From Spirochaetaceae bacterium (lineage in GTDB: Bacteria > Myxococcota_A > UBA9160 > UBA4427): 64,000 nucleotides of DNA. The notes under the pieces were generated by a model that saw nothing but the letters and a program-made list of their open reading frames with translations, did no database searches and was not told the origin of the DNA. The stretch covers positions 1 through 64,000 of the forward strand of contig JACKFD010000011.1 of the NCBI GenBank assembly GCA_020632655.1, read 5' to 3'. This document shows positions 23,767-32,336 of the stretch, in pieces; the stretch's first letter is position 1, and the number at the start of each line of letters is the position of its first letter. A program made the translations under genes and the position numbers.

Positions 23767-26103
23767 CTAGAGGATCGTCAGCGTCCGCTCGGCCGTATTC
23801 GTGCGTCCCGACGCCGTCGTGATCGTCAACCGGATCACGTACTCGCCCGCCTGGCCGACGACCACGGGCGCGGGCGCAGCACTCGACGAGTCCCCCCAGC
23901 CCGCGAAGTCCCAGCTCCAGGCCACGATCGGATCGCTCGGATCCGAGAGCGACTGGTCGACGACCTGCACGGTCGCGGGGGCCGTCGCGCCGTCGCCCGC
24001 GACGAAGGCGAAGTCCGCCGTCGGACCCGCGATCACCGTGACGACGAGGCTCGCCTGCGCCTCGAGCTGCGCGAGTCGCACGGTCTGCACGACCTCGTAG
24101 ACCCCGGGCACGGGAAAGGCGTAGCTCGGATCGCGTTCGCCCGAGCCCGAGGCGGCGGGCGGGGTCGGCAGCGTATGGGTGTCGAAATCCCATCGCCAGC
24201 TCGTCGGCTCGACACAGCCGCCGGCCGGATCGGGGCAGGACTCGTCGAAGAACTCGACGGCCTCGCCCGCGACGACCGGCCCCGCGGCGATCGAGAATCC
24301 CGCCGACACGGCGCTGGCCGGCTCGACGAAGCGGATGTTGTCGACGTAGGCGACGGGGCTGCGGAAGCCGTTGTTCGCGTTCGTCACGCGCAGGGTGAGG
24401 GTGAAGAGCGTGTCCGGGGTCGCGCCCGGGAAGGCAGTCGCGAGATCGAGGCTCGCGGTCTGGACCGGCGTCGCCCGAACGGTCGCGCCGTCGCGCGTCG
24501 CGAAGCGCGACGACCCGCCGGCGTAGGGCGTCGCCACGTCGGCCCGCGCGCCATCGAGCTCGACGCTCGTCGTGTTACCCCCGATCGTCGCCGAGACGGT
24601 CGCCGTGAAGGCGTCCATCACGGTCGAGGCCGGTGGCTCCGCGTAGAGGAGCGCGTAGTCGAGCTCGATCACGGTCTCGTCGACGGGCGCCAGGAAGACC
24701 TGGCGCAGGCCGTTCTCGACGCTCGCGACGGGGCTCGATCCATTCGTGCCGAGGCCTTCGAGCACGGCCCAGCGCGCGCCGTCGGTCGGCATCCCCGCGT
24801 CGGCGGCGCCGCCGAAGGCGCGATGCTCGGCGACGACCGTCTCGGGCGTCGGGCGGAGGGGCGTCCAGGGCGCATCGATCGCAGCATTCGCCGTCTGCGA
24901 CTCGAAGCTCGCGTCGAGGATGTAGACGCTGACGGCGTCCGGTTGCGTCGTCGTCGACTGGATGCGGGCCGCCGAGGCCGTCGCGCCGGGACCGCTCACG
25001 TCGAGCGTGACGTCGTAGCGACCGATCGCTTCGTAGACGTGGGTCGGGCTGCGGCTGCTGCAGACGGGGATCGGGTCGATCGGATCCGGCACGGCGGGCG
25101 CCGGGTAGGTGCATCGCGCGCCGTCGCCGAACTCCCAGTCCCAGCGGTCGATCAGACCCATCGATCGGTCCTGGAACCGAACGCTGAGCGGTCCGGCGCC
25201 CCCGGCGACGTCGGGCGCGAAGTCCGCCACGGCCGCGCCGTAGACGACCTCGTACTCGATCGTCCGCTCGCCCGGGATCGGCGAGTCGAAGGAGGCAAAC
25301 GTGACGCTGATCGTGTGGAGACCGGGATCGGCCAATGCACGAAAGATCCTCGGCGACGAGCCCGCAACCTGTCCGTCGACGGTCCAGATCAAGAGGCCGC
25401 TGCGACCGCCCGTGTCGGCGGTGAGCTGGACGAAGCCGGGGGGCGAGCCCGAGGGCGGAGTGGCGATGATCTCGAGGCGATGGACCGTGACGTCGAGCGT
25501 CACCGTGTCCTCGCCGCCGGCGTTCACGACGCGCTGCTCGATCGTGTAGGCGCCTTCCGTCGCGTAGAGGTGGCTCACGCTGGCACCCTGCGCCGTCGTC
25601 CCGTCGCCGAAATCCCACTCGATGGTGCGCCGATCGCCGACCGACGTGTCCGTGCAGGAGATCGTGAACGGCGCGTAGCCCTCGTTCTGGACGCAGCCGA
25701 AGCCGGCGGTCGGCGTATCCGCGACGTCGACGAGCGCGCTCTTGCGCATCGTCGTCGAGCCCGGGCCACCGTAGACCGTGAGGGCGACGGTGTAGCTGCC
25801 GGGCTGGTCGAAGGTGACGACGGGATTCGGCTCGCTGCGCGTGCCGAGGGGACCGAAGTCCCAGGCATAACGGTCGACACTGCCCGTCGAGGTGCTCGTG
25901 AACTGCACGGTCAGGCCCGGCAGCCCCGACGTCACCCCCTCGCTGAACGAGGCCTGCGGGATCGCGACGCCGGCGCCGACGCCGACTCGCGCCTCGGTCT
26001 GCGACTGACACGCCGCGGCGAGGGCGACGAGGCCCGTCGCGAGGGTCGCGCGTGCGGCGCGGCGGAGCAGGGACTGGGGGGCTCGGCGAGAGGCGGCGGT
26101 CAT
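23767..26103 (-). CDS. PKD-domain lipoprotein
   Basis: The 778-residue protein begins with a lipoprotein signal (LATGLVALAAAC, lipobox cysteine near residue 32). At least four PKD-like modules follow, recognised by the W-D-F-G-D-G type core: YAWDFGPLG, IEWDFGDGTT, WDWEFGDGA and WRWDFD, plus a C-terminal WSWDFAGWG, each followed by a YTV/YDV strand. A jelly-roll-like insert (ILDASFE ... YVDNIRFVEP) lies between them. PKD domains are extracellular beta-sandwiches for adhesion or polysaccharide contact. The ATG at 26103 is just before the signal. No enzyme domain is visible. Confidence 0.85.
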   Translation of the reverse strand: MTAASRRAPQSLLRRAARATLATGLVALAAACQSQTEARVGVGAGVAIPQASFSEGVTSGLPGLTVQFTSTSTGSVDRYAWDFGPLGTRSEPNPVVTFDQPGSYTVALTVYGGPGSTTMRKSALVDVADTPTAGFGCVQNEGYAPFTISCTDTSVGDRRTIEWDFGDGTTAQGASVSHLYATEGAYTIEQRVVNAGGEDTVTLDVTVHRLEIIATPPSGSPPGFVQLTADTGGRSGLLIWTVDGQVAGSSPRIFRALADPGLHTISVTFASFDSPIPGERTIEYEVVYGAAVADFAPDVAGGAGPLSVRFQDRSMGLIDRWDWEFGDGARCTYPAPAVPDPIDPIPVCSSRSPTHVYEAIGRYDVTLDVSGPGATASAARIQSTTTQPDAVSVYILDASFESQTANAAIDAPWTPLRPTPETVVAEHRAFGGAADAGMPTDGARWAVLEGLGTNGSSPVASVENGLRQVFLAPVDETVIELDYALLYAEPPASTVMDAFTATVSATIGGNTTSVELDGARADVATPYAGGSSRFATRDGATVRATPVQTASLDLATAFPGATPDTLFTLTLRVTNANNGFRSPVAYVDNIRFVEPASAVSAGFSIAAGPVVAGEAVEFFDESCPDPAGGCVEPTSWRWDFDTHTLPTPPAASGSGERDPSYAFPVPGVYEVVQTVRLAQLEAQASLVVTVIAGPTADFAFVAGDGATAPATVQVVDQSLSDPSDPIVAWSWDFAGWGDSSSAAPAPVVVGQAGEYVIRLTITTASGRTNTAERTLTIL

Positions 26104-26489
26104 GGACGGCGCTCCGTGATCGCGCGGGTCCGACCTCCCGAGGCGGGGTGGACGACGGACTCGCAGCGGGGATCGGTCGGGGCCCGCGAAGGAGCTCCCG
26201 GACGTGTGTGCTGCGCAGACACGATTCCGCGACGCGGCCGTCCGACTCCTCCCGATCGGCAGCCCGCGCGCAGAACGCGGGGCAACCCCGCGCCGGACCG
26301 GGCCCCCCGTCCCGATCCTGCCGGCCGCGGGCGGTCGCCGCCCGGACCATCTTTGCACTCGAGCTGCGCGGCCCCGATCCCGGCGCGAGGTAGTGGAAGC
26401 TGACCGGCGTCCGCGTCGCAGACGGGACGCCTTCGTTACCCTGCGCCCTCCGCGCGGATCCGGAGTCGCCCATCCGGGAAGGAGAGCAT
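26104..26489. other. Divergent intergenic region with two short hairpins
   Basis: This 386-base region separates the PKD lipoprotein and the flavin monooxygenase. It holds two perfect 7-bp-arm hairpins with 3-base loops: CGCGGGGCAACCCCGCG at 26276-26292 and CGGGCGGTCGCCGCCCG at 26328-26344. Open frames here lack family features and look like GC-driven noise. Confidence 0.5.
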
Positions 26490-27965
26490 GTGGACCATCT
26501 CGACGTCGTGATCGTCGGCGCCGGTCTCTCGGGCGTGGGCGCCGCCTGCCAGCTGCGGGCGCTCTGTCCCGGGAAGACGGTCGCGATCCTCGAGAGCCGC
26601 CACGCCCTCGGCGGGACCTGGGATCTCTTCCGCTACCCCGGCATCCGCTCCGACAGCGACATGCATACCCTGGGCTATCGCTTCAAGCCCTGGACGGCGC
26701 GCAAGGCGATCGCCGACGGACCCGCGATCCGCGAGTACATCGAGGAGACGGCCGTCGAGCACGACGTGCTCCCGCTCGTGCGATTCCATCACGCGCTGCG
26801 CGAGGCGTCCTGGTCGAGCGAGGAGGCGCGCTGGACCCTCGAGGTCGAGCGGACGGATACGGGGGAACGGACGCGGCTCTCCTGCGGCTTCCTGCTGCTC
26901 TGCGCGGGCTACTACCGCTACGACCGCGGGCACGAGCCCGACTTCGTCGAAGCGGAGCGCTTCGGCGGGCGCGTCGTGCATCCGCAGCATTGGCCCGAGG
27001 ATCTCGACTACGCGGGGCGCCGGGTCGTCGTGATCGGGAGCGGGGCGACGGCGATGACGCTGGTGCCCGCGATGGCGAAGGATGCGGCGCACGTGACGAT
27101 GGTCCAGCGCTCGCCGACCTGGGTGGTCTCGCGGCCGGACGTCGATCGGATCGCCCGGGCGCTCGGGTACGTGCTGCCGGCGAAATGGGCCTACGCGATC
27201 ACGCGTTGGAAGAACGTGAGCCTCCAGCGCCTCCTCTACGAGCGCACGAGAACCCGACCGGAGCAGGTGCGGGAACGGCTGCTCGGCATGGTGCGCGCCG
27301 CACTCGGCCCCGACTACGACGTCGAGAAGCACTTCACCCCGCGCTACGACCCCTGGGACCAGCGCCTCTGCCTGATCCCGAACGGCGACCTCTACGAGGC
27401 GATCCGCGAAGGCCGCGCGTCGGTCGAGACGGACGGGATCGAGCGCTTCACGGAGCGCGGGCTGCGACTCGCCTCGGGTCGCGAGATCGAGGCCGACGTG
27501 ATCGTGACGGCGACGGGGCTCGAGCTCGAGGTGCTGGGCGGGGTCCGCTTCGCCGTCGATGGCAAGCCCGTCGACTTCGCCGAGACCTGGTCCTACAAGG
27601 GCATGATGTTCTCGGGCGTGCCGAACCTCGTGCAGACCTTCGGCTACATCAACGCCTCCTGGACGCTGCGCGCCGACCTGACGGCCGAGTGGGTCTGTCG
27701 CGTGCTCCGACGCATGGACGAGGTCGGCGCGAGCCAGGCGACGCCCCGGCTGCGCGACTCGGACCGCGACATGCCGGCGCGGCCCTGGATCGAAGACTTC
27801 ACCCCCGGCTACATGCAGCGCGCGATGCACCGCTTCCCGAAGCAGGGGGACCGCGAGCCGTGGCTCAATACGCAGAGCTATGCGAGCGACCGCAAGCTCC
27901 TGCGCAAGGGCCCGATCGAGGACGGCGTGCTCGTCCTCGAGCCGAAGGCGCTCACGCCTTCGTGA
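26490..27965 (+). CDS. Flavin-containing monooxygenase (Baeyer-Villiger-type)
   Basis: The 491-residue protein has an N-terminal FAD Rossmann motif (VVIVGAGLSGVGAACQL), GGTWDLFRYPGIRSDSDM, which matches the GGTW and RxPG-x-DS patterns of class B monooxygenases, and a second, NADPH-binding motif VVVIGSGATAMTL. It ends with ATGLELEVLG and GVPNLVQTFGYINASW. Such enzymes oxygenate ketones or heteroatoms. GTG 26490 is read with GGAAGGAG upstream; the overlapping ATG at 26488 is out of frame. A convergent NTF2-like gene follows. Confidence 0.93.
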   Translation: MDHLDVVIVGAGLSGVGAACQLRALCPGKTVAILESRHALGGTWDLFRYPGIRSDSDMHTLGYRFKPWTARKAIADGPAIREYIEETAVEHDVLPLVRFHHALREASWSSEEARWTLEVERTDTGERTRLSCGFLLLCAGYYRYDRGHEPDFVEAERFGGRVVHPQHWPEDLDYAGRRVVVIGSGATAMTLVPAMAKDAAHVTMVQRSPTWVVSRPDVDRIARALGYVLPAKWAYAITRWKNVSLQRLLYERTRTRPEQVRERLLGMVRAALGPDYDVEKHFTPRYDPWDQRLCLIPNGDLYEAIREGRASVETDGIERFTERGLRLASGREIEADVIVTATGLELEVLGGVRFAVDGKPVDFAETWSYKGMMFSGVPNLVQTFGYINASWTLRADLTAEWVCRVLRRMDEVGASQATPRLRDSDRDMPARPWIEDFTPGYMQRAMHRFPKQGDREPWLNTQSYASDRKLLRKGPIEDGVLVLEPKALTPS

Positions 27966-27986
27966 CGCCGGTCCGCGCCGCGGGAC

Positions 27987-28493
27987 CTAGTCCTTCTTCA
28001 CGACTGCCCACTCCGGCGCCTTCATCTTGTAGGGGATCTCGCGGCGATCGAGGATCTGGTTGATGACGCGCTTGTAGCCCGTCTTCGACATCTTCCAGAC
28101 GCCGTCTTCCTTGCGGTACTCGTCGTCGTAGTAGACGAACATCTCGTCGACGAACTCGTGCCCGCGATCGTAGTAGTAGTGGTACATGGCCCAGATCCCC
28201 TTCGCCTCGGTCGGGCTCTCGAGGGTGATCTCCGGCATGCCGGCCATCCAGTAACAGATGATCTTCGCCTCGGGATCGTGGGAGTCGATCAGGAAGCGCA
28301 GCAGCGCCTCCCGATCGTCGAAGACGTAGGCCCCGTCCGAGTAGGACGTCACGACGTCCGCCGTCAGCGTCTCCTTGAGCGCGTCGTGGTCGCCGAAGGT
28401 CATCGCCCGGAAGTACCGGTACTTCATCGTCTTGATGTCTTCGAGATCCTGCAGCCGTGCGACCTGCGCCGCGAGCGCCTCGACGTTCGCCAT
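27987..28493 (-). CDS. NTF2/SnoaL-like family protein
   Basis: The 168-residue protein starts with a helix (VEALAAQVARLQDLEDIKTMKYRYFRAM) and continues with the cone-shaped alpha+beta NTF2 pattern: LKETLTADVVTSYSDG, AKIICYWMAGMPEITLES, GIWAMYHYYYD and VWKMSKTGYKRVINQIL. The family includes isomerases, dehydratases and polyketide cyclases, often for steroid-like or aromatic substrates. The specific role is unknown. It faces the flavin monooxygenase gene from the other strand, 21 bases away. Confidence 0.87.
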   Translation of the reverse strand: MANVEALAAQVARLQDLEDIKTMKYRYFRAMTFGDHDALKETLTADVVTSYSDGAYVFDDREALLRFLIDSHDPEAKIICYWMAGMPEITLESPTEAKGIWAMYHYYYDRGHEFVDEMFVYYDDEYRKEDGVWKMSKTGYKRVINQILDRREIPYKMKAPEWAVVKKD

Positions 28494-28706
28494 GTTCCCT
28501 CCGAGCCCGGCGCATCCGGCGCGAGGCCCCTGCCCCGCACCGAAGGTCGCCTTCGATCCAGCCGCCGGAGGGTATCAGGTCGTTCGGGCGCCGGGCGCGA
28601 GCGGGCTCGTTCCGAGTGGCTAAGCTCGCGCGGCTCCGCGCGTGCTCGACCCGCCGGCGCACCCTGGACCTGCGCTGCCGAGCCTGGCGGCGGCCGAGAC
28701 GGAGTC

Positions 28707-30080
28707 GTGTTGGAAGAGCCGATCGGGCAGCCCGGGCAGCGAATCGGCGGCGGCACCCCCACGGCGCCGGCGGCCGCTGCGGACGTCGTGGCCACGACCC
28801 GACCGGGCTGGGTCCTCGCGATCTGCTTCGCCCTGACCGCGCTGAACGTGATGGATCGCCAGGTCCTCGCGATCACGGCGAGCGCGATCCAGGCCGAGTT
28901 CGGCCTCTCCGACACGCAGCTCGGCGTGCTGACCGGCTTCGCCTTCGTCGTGATGCACGCGACCGTCGGCATCCCGATCTCCTGGCTCGCCGACCGCACG
29001 AACCGCCGCAACGTGATCGCGCTCGGCCTCGTCGCCTGGAGCGGACTCACGGCGGCGACGGGGCTCGCCCGCGGCTACGCCCAGATCTTCGCCGCGCGCG
29101 TCGGCGTCGGGATCGGCGAGGCCGTCGGCAGCGGCCCGATCCAGTCGCTGCTCTCCGACTACTTCCCCGTCGGCCGGCGCGGCTGGGCCATCGCCGTCAA
29201 CGGCGCCGGCGGCAACCTCGGCGCCTTCGTGGCGCTCCTGCTCGGCGGCTTCCTCGTCGACGCCGTGGGCTGGCGGGCGACGTTCTTCGTGTTCGGCGCG
29301 CCGGGGCTCGTCGTGGCGGCGCTGCTCTACTGGACGGTCGAGGAGCCGCGGCGCGAGGGCTCGCCGGAGCGCGCGGGCTCGGTGTCTCGTGACGACGCTT
29401 CCCGACCCGCGAGCGCCTCGACCGGCCTGTCCTTCCGCGAGAGCCTCGGCCGCTTCGCGCGACTGCCTTCCTTCTGGCTCCTGACCTTCTCCGCCGGCTT
29501 CAACCAGTTCACGAACTACGCCTTCCTCTTCTTCCTGCCGACGGCGATGATGCGCCTCTACGACCTCGACGCTTCGCGGGCGGGATCGCTGCTCGCGCTC
29601 TGCCAGGCCGCGCCGACCTTCGTCGGTGTCCTGACCTCGGGCTGGCTCGTGGATCGGCTCGCGCCGCGCGACACACGCTGGCATCTGCGCGTGCCGGCGA
29701 TCGCCTCGGCCCTCGCCGTCCCCTTCGCGATCGCCTTCCTCGCGTGCGAGGGCCTCGGGCCGGCGCTCGCGCTCTGCGTGGTCGCGTCGTTCTTCGGGAC
29801 GATGTGGGTCGCGACGGGGAACACGGCGATGCAGACCATGGTCGATCCCGCCGTGCGGGCGACGGCGCATGCGAGCATGATCTTCTTCTCGAGCGGGTTG
29901 GGACTCGGCCTCGGTCCCGCCTTCGTCGGCTGGGCGAGCGACGCCTGGGCGCCGCGCTTCGGCGTGGACTCGCTTCGCTACGCATTGATCGCGGCGGCGC
30001 TCGTGCAGGTCCTCGGCGCCGCGGCGCACGCGCTCGCCGCGCGGCGCTACGAAGAGGACTCGCGCCGGGCGCGAGGCTGA
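28707..30080 (+). CDS. MFS transporter, Spinster-like
   Basis: About 457 residues with 12 predicted membrane segments. The N-terminal half has ALNVMDRQVLAI, where the aspartate of TM1 is typical of spinster/anion-type MFS carriers, and the loop 2-3 motif SWLADRTNRRNVIALGL. RVGVGIGEAVGSGPIQSLLSDYFP matches the motif C region of that group. It probably exports or imports an organic acid or lipid-like compound. The start is uncertain: GTG 28707 or TTG 28710 (after GGAG) both precede the first helix. Confidence 0.88.
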   Translation: MLEEPIGQPGQRIGGGTPTAPAAAADVVATTRPGWVLAICFALTALNVMDRQVLAITASAIQAEFGLSDTQLGVLTGFAFVVMHATVGIPISWLADRTNRRNVIALGLVAWSGLTAATGLARGYAQIFAARVGVGIGEAVGSGPIQSLLSDYFPVGRRGWAIAVNGAGGNLGAFVALLLGGFLVDAVGWRATFFVFGAPGLVVAALLYWTVEEPRREGSPERAGSVSRDDASRPASASTGLSFRESLGRFARLPSFWLLTFSAGFNQFTNYAFLFFLPTAMMRLYDLDASRAGSLLALCQAAPTFVGVLTSGWLVDRLAPRDTRWHLRVPAIASALAVPFAIAFLACEGLGPALALCVVASFFGTMWVATGNTAMQTMVDPAVRATAHASMIFFSSGLGLGLGPAFVGWASDAWAPRFGVDSLRYALIAAALVQVLGAAAHALAARRYEEDSRRARG

Positions 30081-30122
30081 TCGACGTCGCGGGCGCGGAC
30101 GCACGCGACCCGGCCGCGAGGC

Positions 30123-31016
30123 CTACCCCCGCGGCGCGAGTGCCTCGATCGTCGGCCAATGCGGCACGCTCGAGCCTTCGGGATGCAGAGGATGGACACA
30201 CACGTGCGTCGCCCCCGCCGAGGCGTGCGCGTCGACGCGTGCTCGCAGCGCCGCCGCGTCCCCCATCGCCACGACCGCCTCGACGACCCGCTCGCTCACG
30301 CCCCCCGGCAGCGACGCATCGAAGTCGCTCTCGTCGAAGCCCTGCCGGATCAGGCTGTTGCGGTAGTTCGGCAACGTGAGGCCCATCGAGATCGCGGCCG
30401 ATCCACGCGCGATCGCGAGGGCCCGCGCACGGTCGGGCTCCAGCACGACCTTCTGCTCCGTGCAGAGCAACCGATCCGGCCCCAGGATCGCCCGCGCCCC
30501 CCGCGTATGCTCGGGCGTCACCATGTAGGGATGCGCGCCGTCGGCGCGGTCCCGGGCGAGCTCGAGCATGCGCGGGCCGAGGGCGGCGAGCACGACGGGC
30601 GGCCGCTCGGGCGGCGGCGTCGCTCCGAAGGACGCCGCTTCGAAGCGGTCGAGGTAGGCCTTCATCGCCGAGACGGGACGTCCGTACACGTGACCGCGCA
30701 CGTCCTCCACGAGCAGGCGATGGGAGATGCCGATGCCGAGCAGGAAGCGCCCACCCGACTGCTCGGCGAGCGTATGCTGCGCCGCCTTCATGGCCATCGC
30801 GTCCCGGGCGTAGACGTTCGCGACGCCGGTCGCGACGACGAGCCGGCTCGTATGGTCGAGCAGCCGCGCCGCGAGGACGAAGGGATCGCGCCCGCCCGCC
30901 TCGGGCAGCCAGAGTGCCGAGTAGCCGAGGGACTCGACGCGCCGCGCGAAGGCGACGCACTCGTCGCTCGTGAGCCCGTCGGGATAGAACCAGAGCCCGG
31001 TCGCGCGCAGATCCAT
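30123..31016 (-). CDS. Luciferase-like (F420/FMN-dependent) oxidoreductase, TIGR03620-like
   Basis: The 297-residue TIM-barrel protein has FARRVESLGYSALWLPEAGGRDPF, TSRLVVATGVANVY, QHTLAEQSGGRFLLGIGIS, PPVVLAALGPRMLELARDRADGAHPYMVTPEHT and EGSSVPHWPTIEALAP. This is the pattern of the short F420-type luciferase-like group common in actinobacteria and also in some proteobacterial lineages. Cofactor use cannot be settled here and no F420 biosynthesis gene is in the window. AGGAGGGACG precedes ATG 31016. It follows the second luciferase-like gene by 17 bases, so they are co-transcribed. Confidence 0.9.
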   Translation of the reverse strand: MDLRATGLWFYPDGLTSDECVAFARRVESLGYSALWLPEAGGRDPFVLAARLLDHTSRLVVATGVANVYARDAMAMKAAQHTLAEQSGGRFLLGIGISHRLLVEDVRGHVYGRPVSAMKAYLDRFEAASFGATPPPERPPVVLAALGPRMLELARDRADGAHPYMVTPEHTRGARAILGPDRLLCTEQKVVLEPDRARALAIARGSAAISMGLTLPNYRNSLIRQGFDESDFDASLPGGVSERVVEAVVAMGDAAALRARVDAHASAGATHVCVHPLHPEGSSVPHWPTIEALAPRG

Positions 31017-31033
31017 CGTCCCTCCTGCCCCGC

Positions 31034-32260
31034 TCAGGCCGACTCGTCGCCCGGCGCCGTCGCGACCCACTGCGTGCCCGCGCCGCCGCGATCGGCCCGC
31101 TCGCGCTCGTGCTCCTCGATCGCTTTCTGGATGCCCCCGGCGAGGGCGGGCATGAAGGTCGCGGCGTTGCGCGTCGCCCAGGCCATGCTGCGGCGGCGGT
31201 TGCGATTGAGATCGTTGAGCGCCGGCATCACGCAGCGCGCGATCAGCTCGTAGCTCTTGCGCGTCGCCTCGGGGCTCGCGCAGTTGTGCCCGAGCAGCAG
31301 CACGGTCCCGAAGCCCCCCGACTTCTCGACGAGCGACTCGATCACGGCGACTGCGTCGTCGGGCGTGCCGAGCGTCAGCTTGCCAAAGACCGGCAGCCCC
31401 GGCCCCGTCCACTCCTCGAGCATCTTCTCGGTCGAGCTCGCGAAGGGCGGCTTCACGCCGCCTAACGCCTCCATGTAGCCGGCAAGCCGGAGCGTGCCGT
31501 GCTCCATGTCGCGGCGGGCCTGCTCGCGGGTCTCGGCGATATGCATCGGGACGACGCAGCGCCAATTCGCGCGATCGACCGACTGGCCGTGCTCGCGCGC
31601 CTTCTCCTCGCAGACCTGCCAATGCTTCGGGAGCTGCTCGTAGCCCTCGGGCCCGCTCGCCGCGAGGGAGAGCAGACCGAGCCCGTATTGCCCGGCCGCC
31701 CGCGCGCCCGAGGGCGAGATCGCCGAGGCGACGGCGATCTCCGGCGAGGGCCATTGCACGGGCGGGATCTGGATCTGCGCCTCGCGCAGGTCGAACCAGT
31801 CGGTCTTCTTCGTGACGACCTCACCGCGCAGCAGCGGCACGATCACGTCGAGTGCCTCGAGCATCATGCGGCGCTGCTCCGACGCCTCGATGCCGAGCAT
31901 GAAGGCGTCGGTCACGAGCTGGCCCGGACCGCAGCCGAGCATGACGCGCCCGCGCGTCTGGTGGTCGAGCTGCATGATCCGGTCCGCGACCATCAAAGGG
32001 TTGTGGTAGGGAAGCGAGACGACGCCCGTGCCGAGGCGGATGCGGCTCGTGATGGCACCGGCGTGGGCGATGAAGAGCTCGGGGGAGGCGATGATCTCGT
32101 AGCCGCCCGAGTGGTGCTCGCCGATCCAGGCTTCGTCGTAGCCGAGGGCGTCGAGATGCCGCACGAGCTCGAGGTCGCGATGGAGCTGCTCGGTCGGGCT
32201 CTCGTCGGCGGGATGGAAGGGAGCGAGGAAGACGCCCAGGCGCAGCGGTCGACGGTTCAA
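31034..32260 (-). CDS. LLM-class flavin-dependent oxidoreductase
   Basis: About 408 residues with RLGVFLAPFHPADESPTEQLHRDLELVRHLDALGYDEAWIGEHHSGG, a typical N-terminus of the larger bacterial luciferase-like monooxygenases. SRIRLGTGVVSLPYHNPLMVADRI and RVMLGCGPGQLVTDAFMLGI follow, plus GTPDDAVAVIESL near the C-terminus. It likely uses reduced flavin to oxygenate an aliphatic substrate. A TTG at 32260 with GGAGG upstream fits the N-terminus best; an ATG at 32320 would add 20 residues. It lies between an amidohydrolase and the second LLM gene on one strand. Confidence 0.9.
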   Translation of the reverse strand: MNRRPLRLGVFLAPFHPADESPTEQLHRDLELVRHLDALGYDEAWIGEHHSGGYEIIASPELFIAHAGAITSRIRLGTGVVSLPYHNPLMVADRIMQLDHQTRGRVMLGCGPGQLVTDAFMLGIEASEQRRMMLEALDVIVPLLRGEVVTKKTDWFDLREAQIQIPPVQWPSPEIAVASAISPSGARAAGQYGLGLLSLAASGPEGYEQLPKHWQVCEEKAREHGQSVDRANWRCVVPMHIAETREQARRDMEHGTLRLAGYMEALGGVKPPFASSTEKMLEEWTGPGLPVFGKLTLGTPDDAVAVIESLVEKSGGFGTVLLLGHNCASPEATRKSYELIARCVMPALNDLNRNRRRSMAWATRNAATFMPALAGGIQKAIEEHERERADRGGAGTQWVATAPGDESA

Positions 32261-32336
32261 GACGGAGCCTCCAGATACGATCGAAGGCCACCCGTAGCAT
32301 GTCGCCCGGGCGCGATCCATCGCCGGCCCTTCCCGC

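Noticed and set aside
26488..26490. ATG as the start of the flavin monooxygenase
   Set aside because: It is out of frame with the FAD motif; the overlapping GTG at 26490 is in frame and follows GGAAGGAG.
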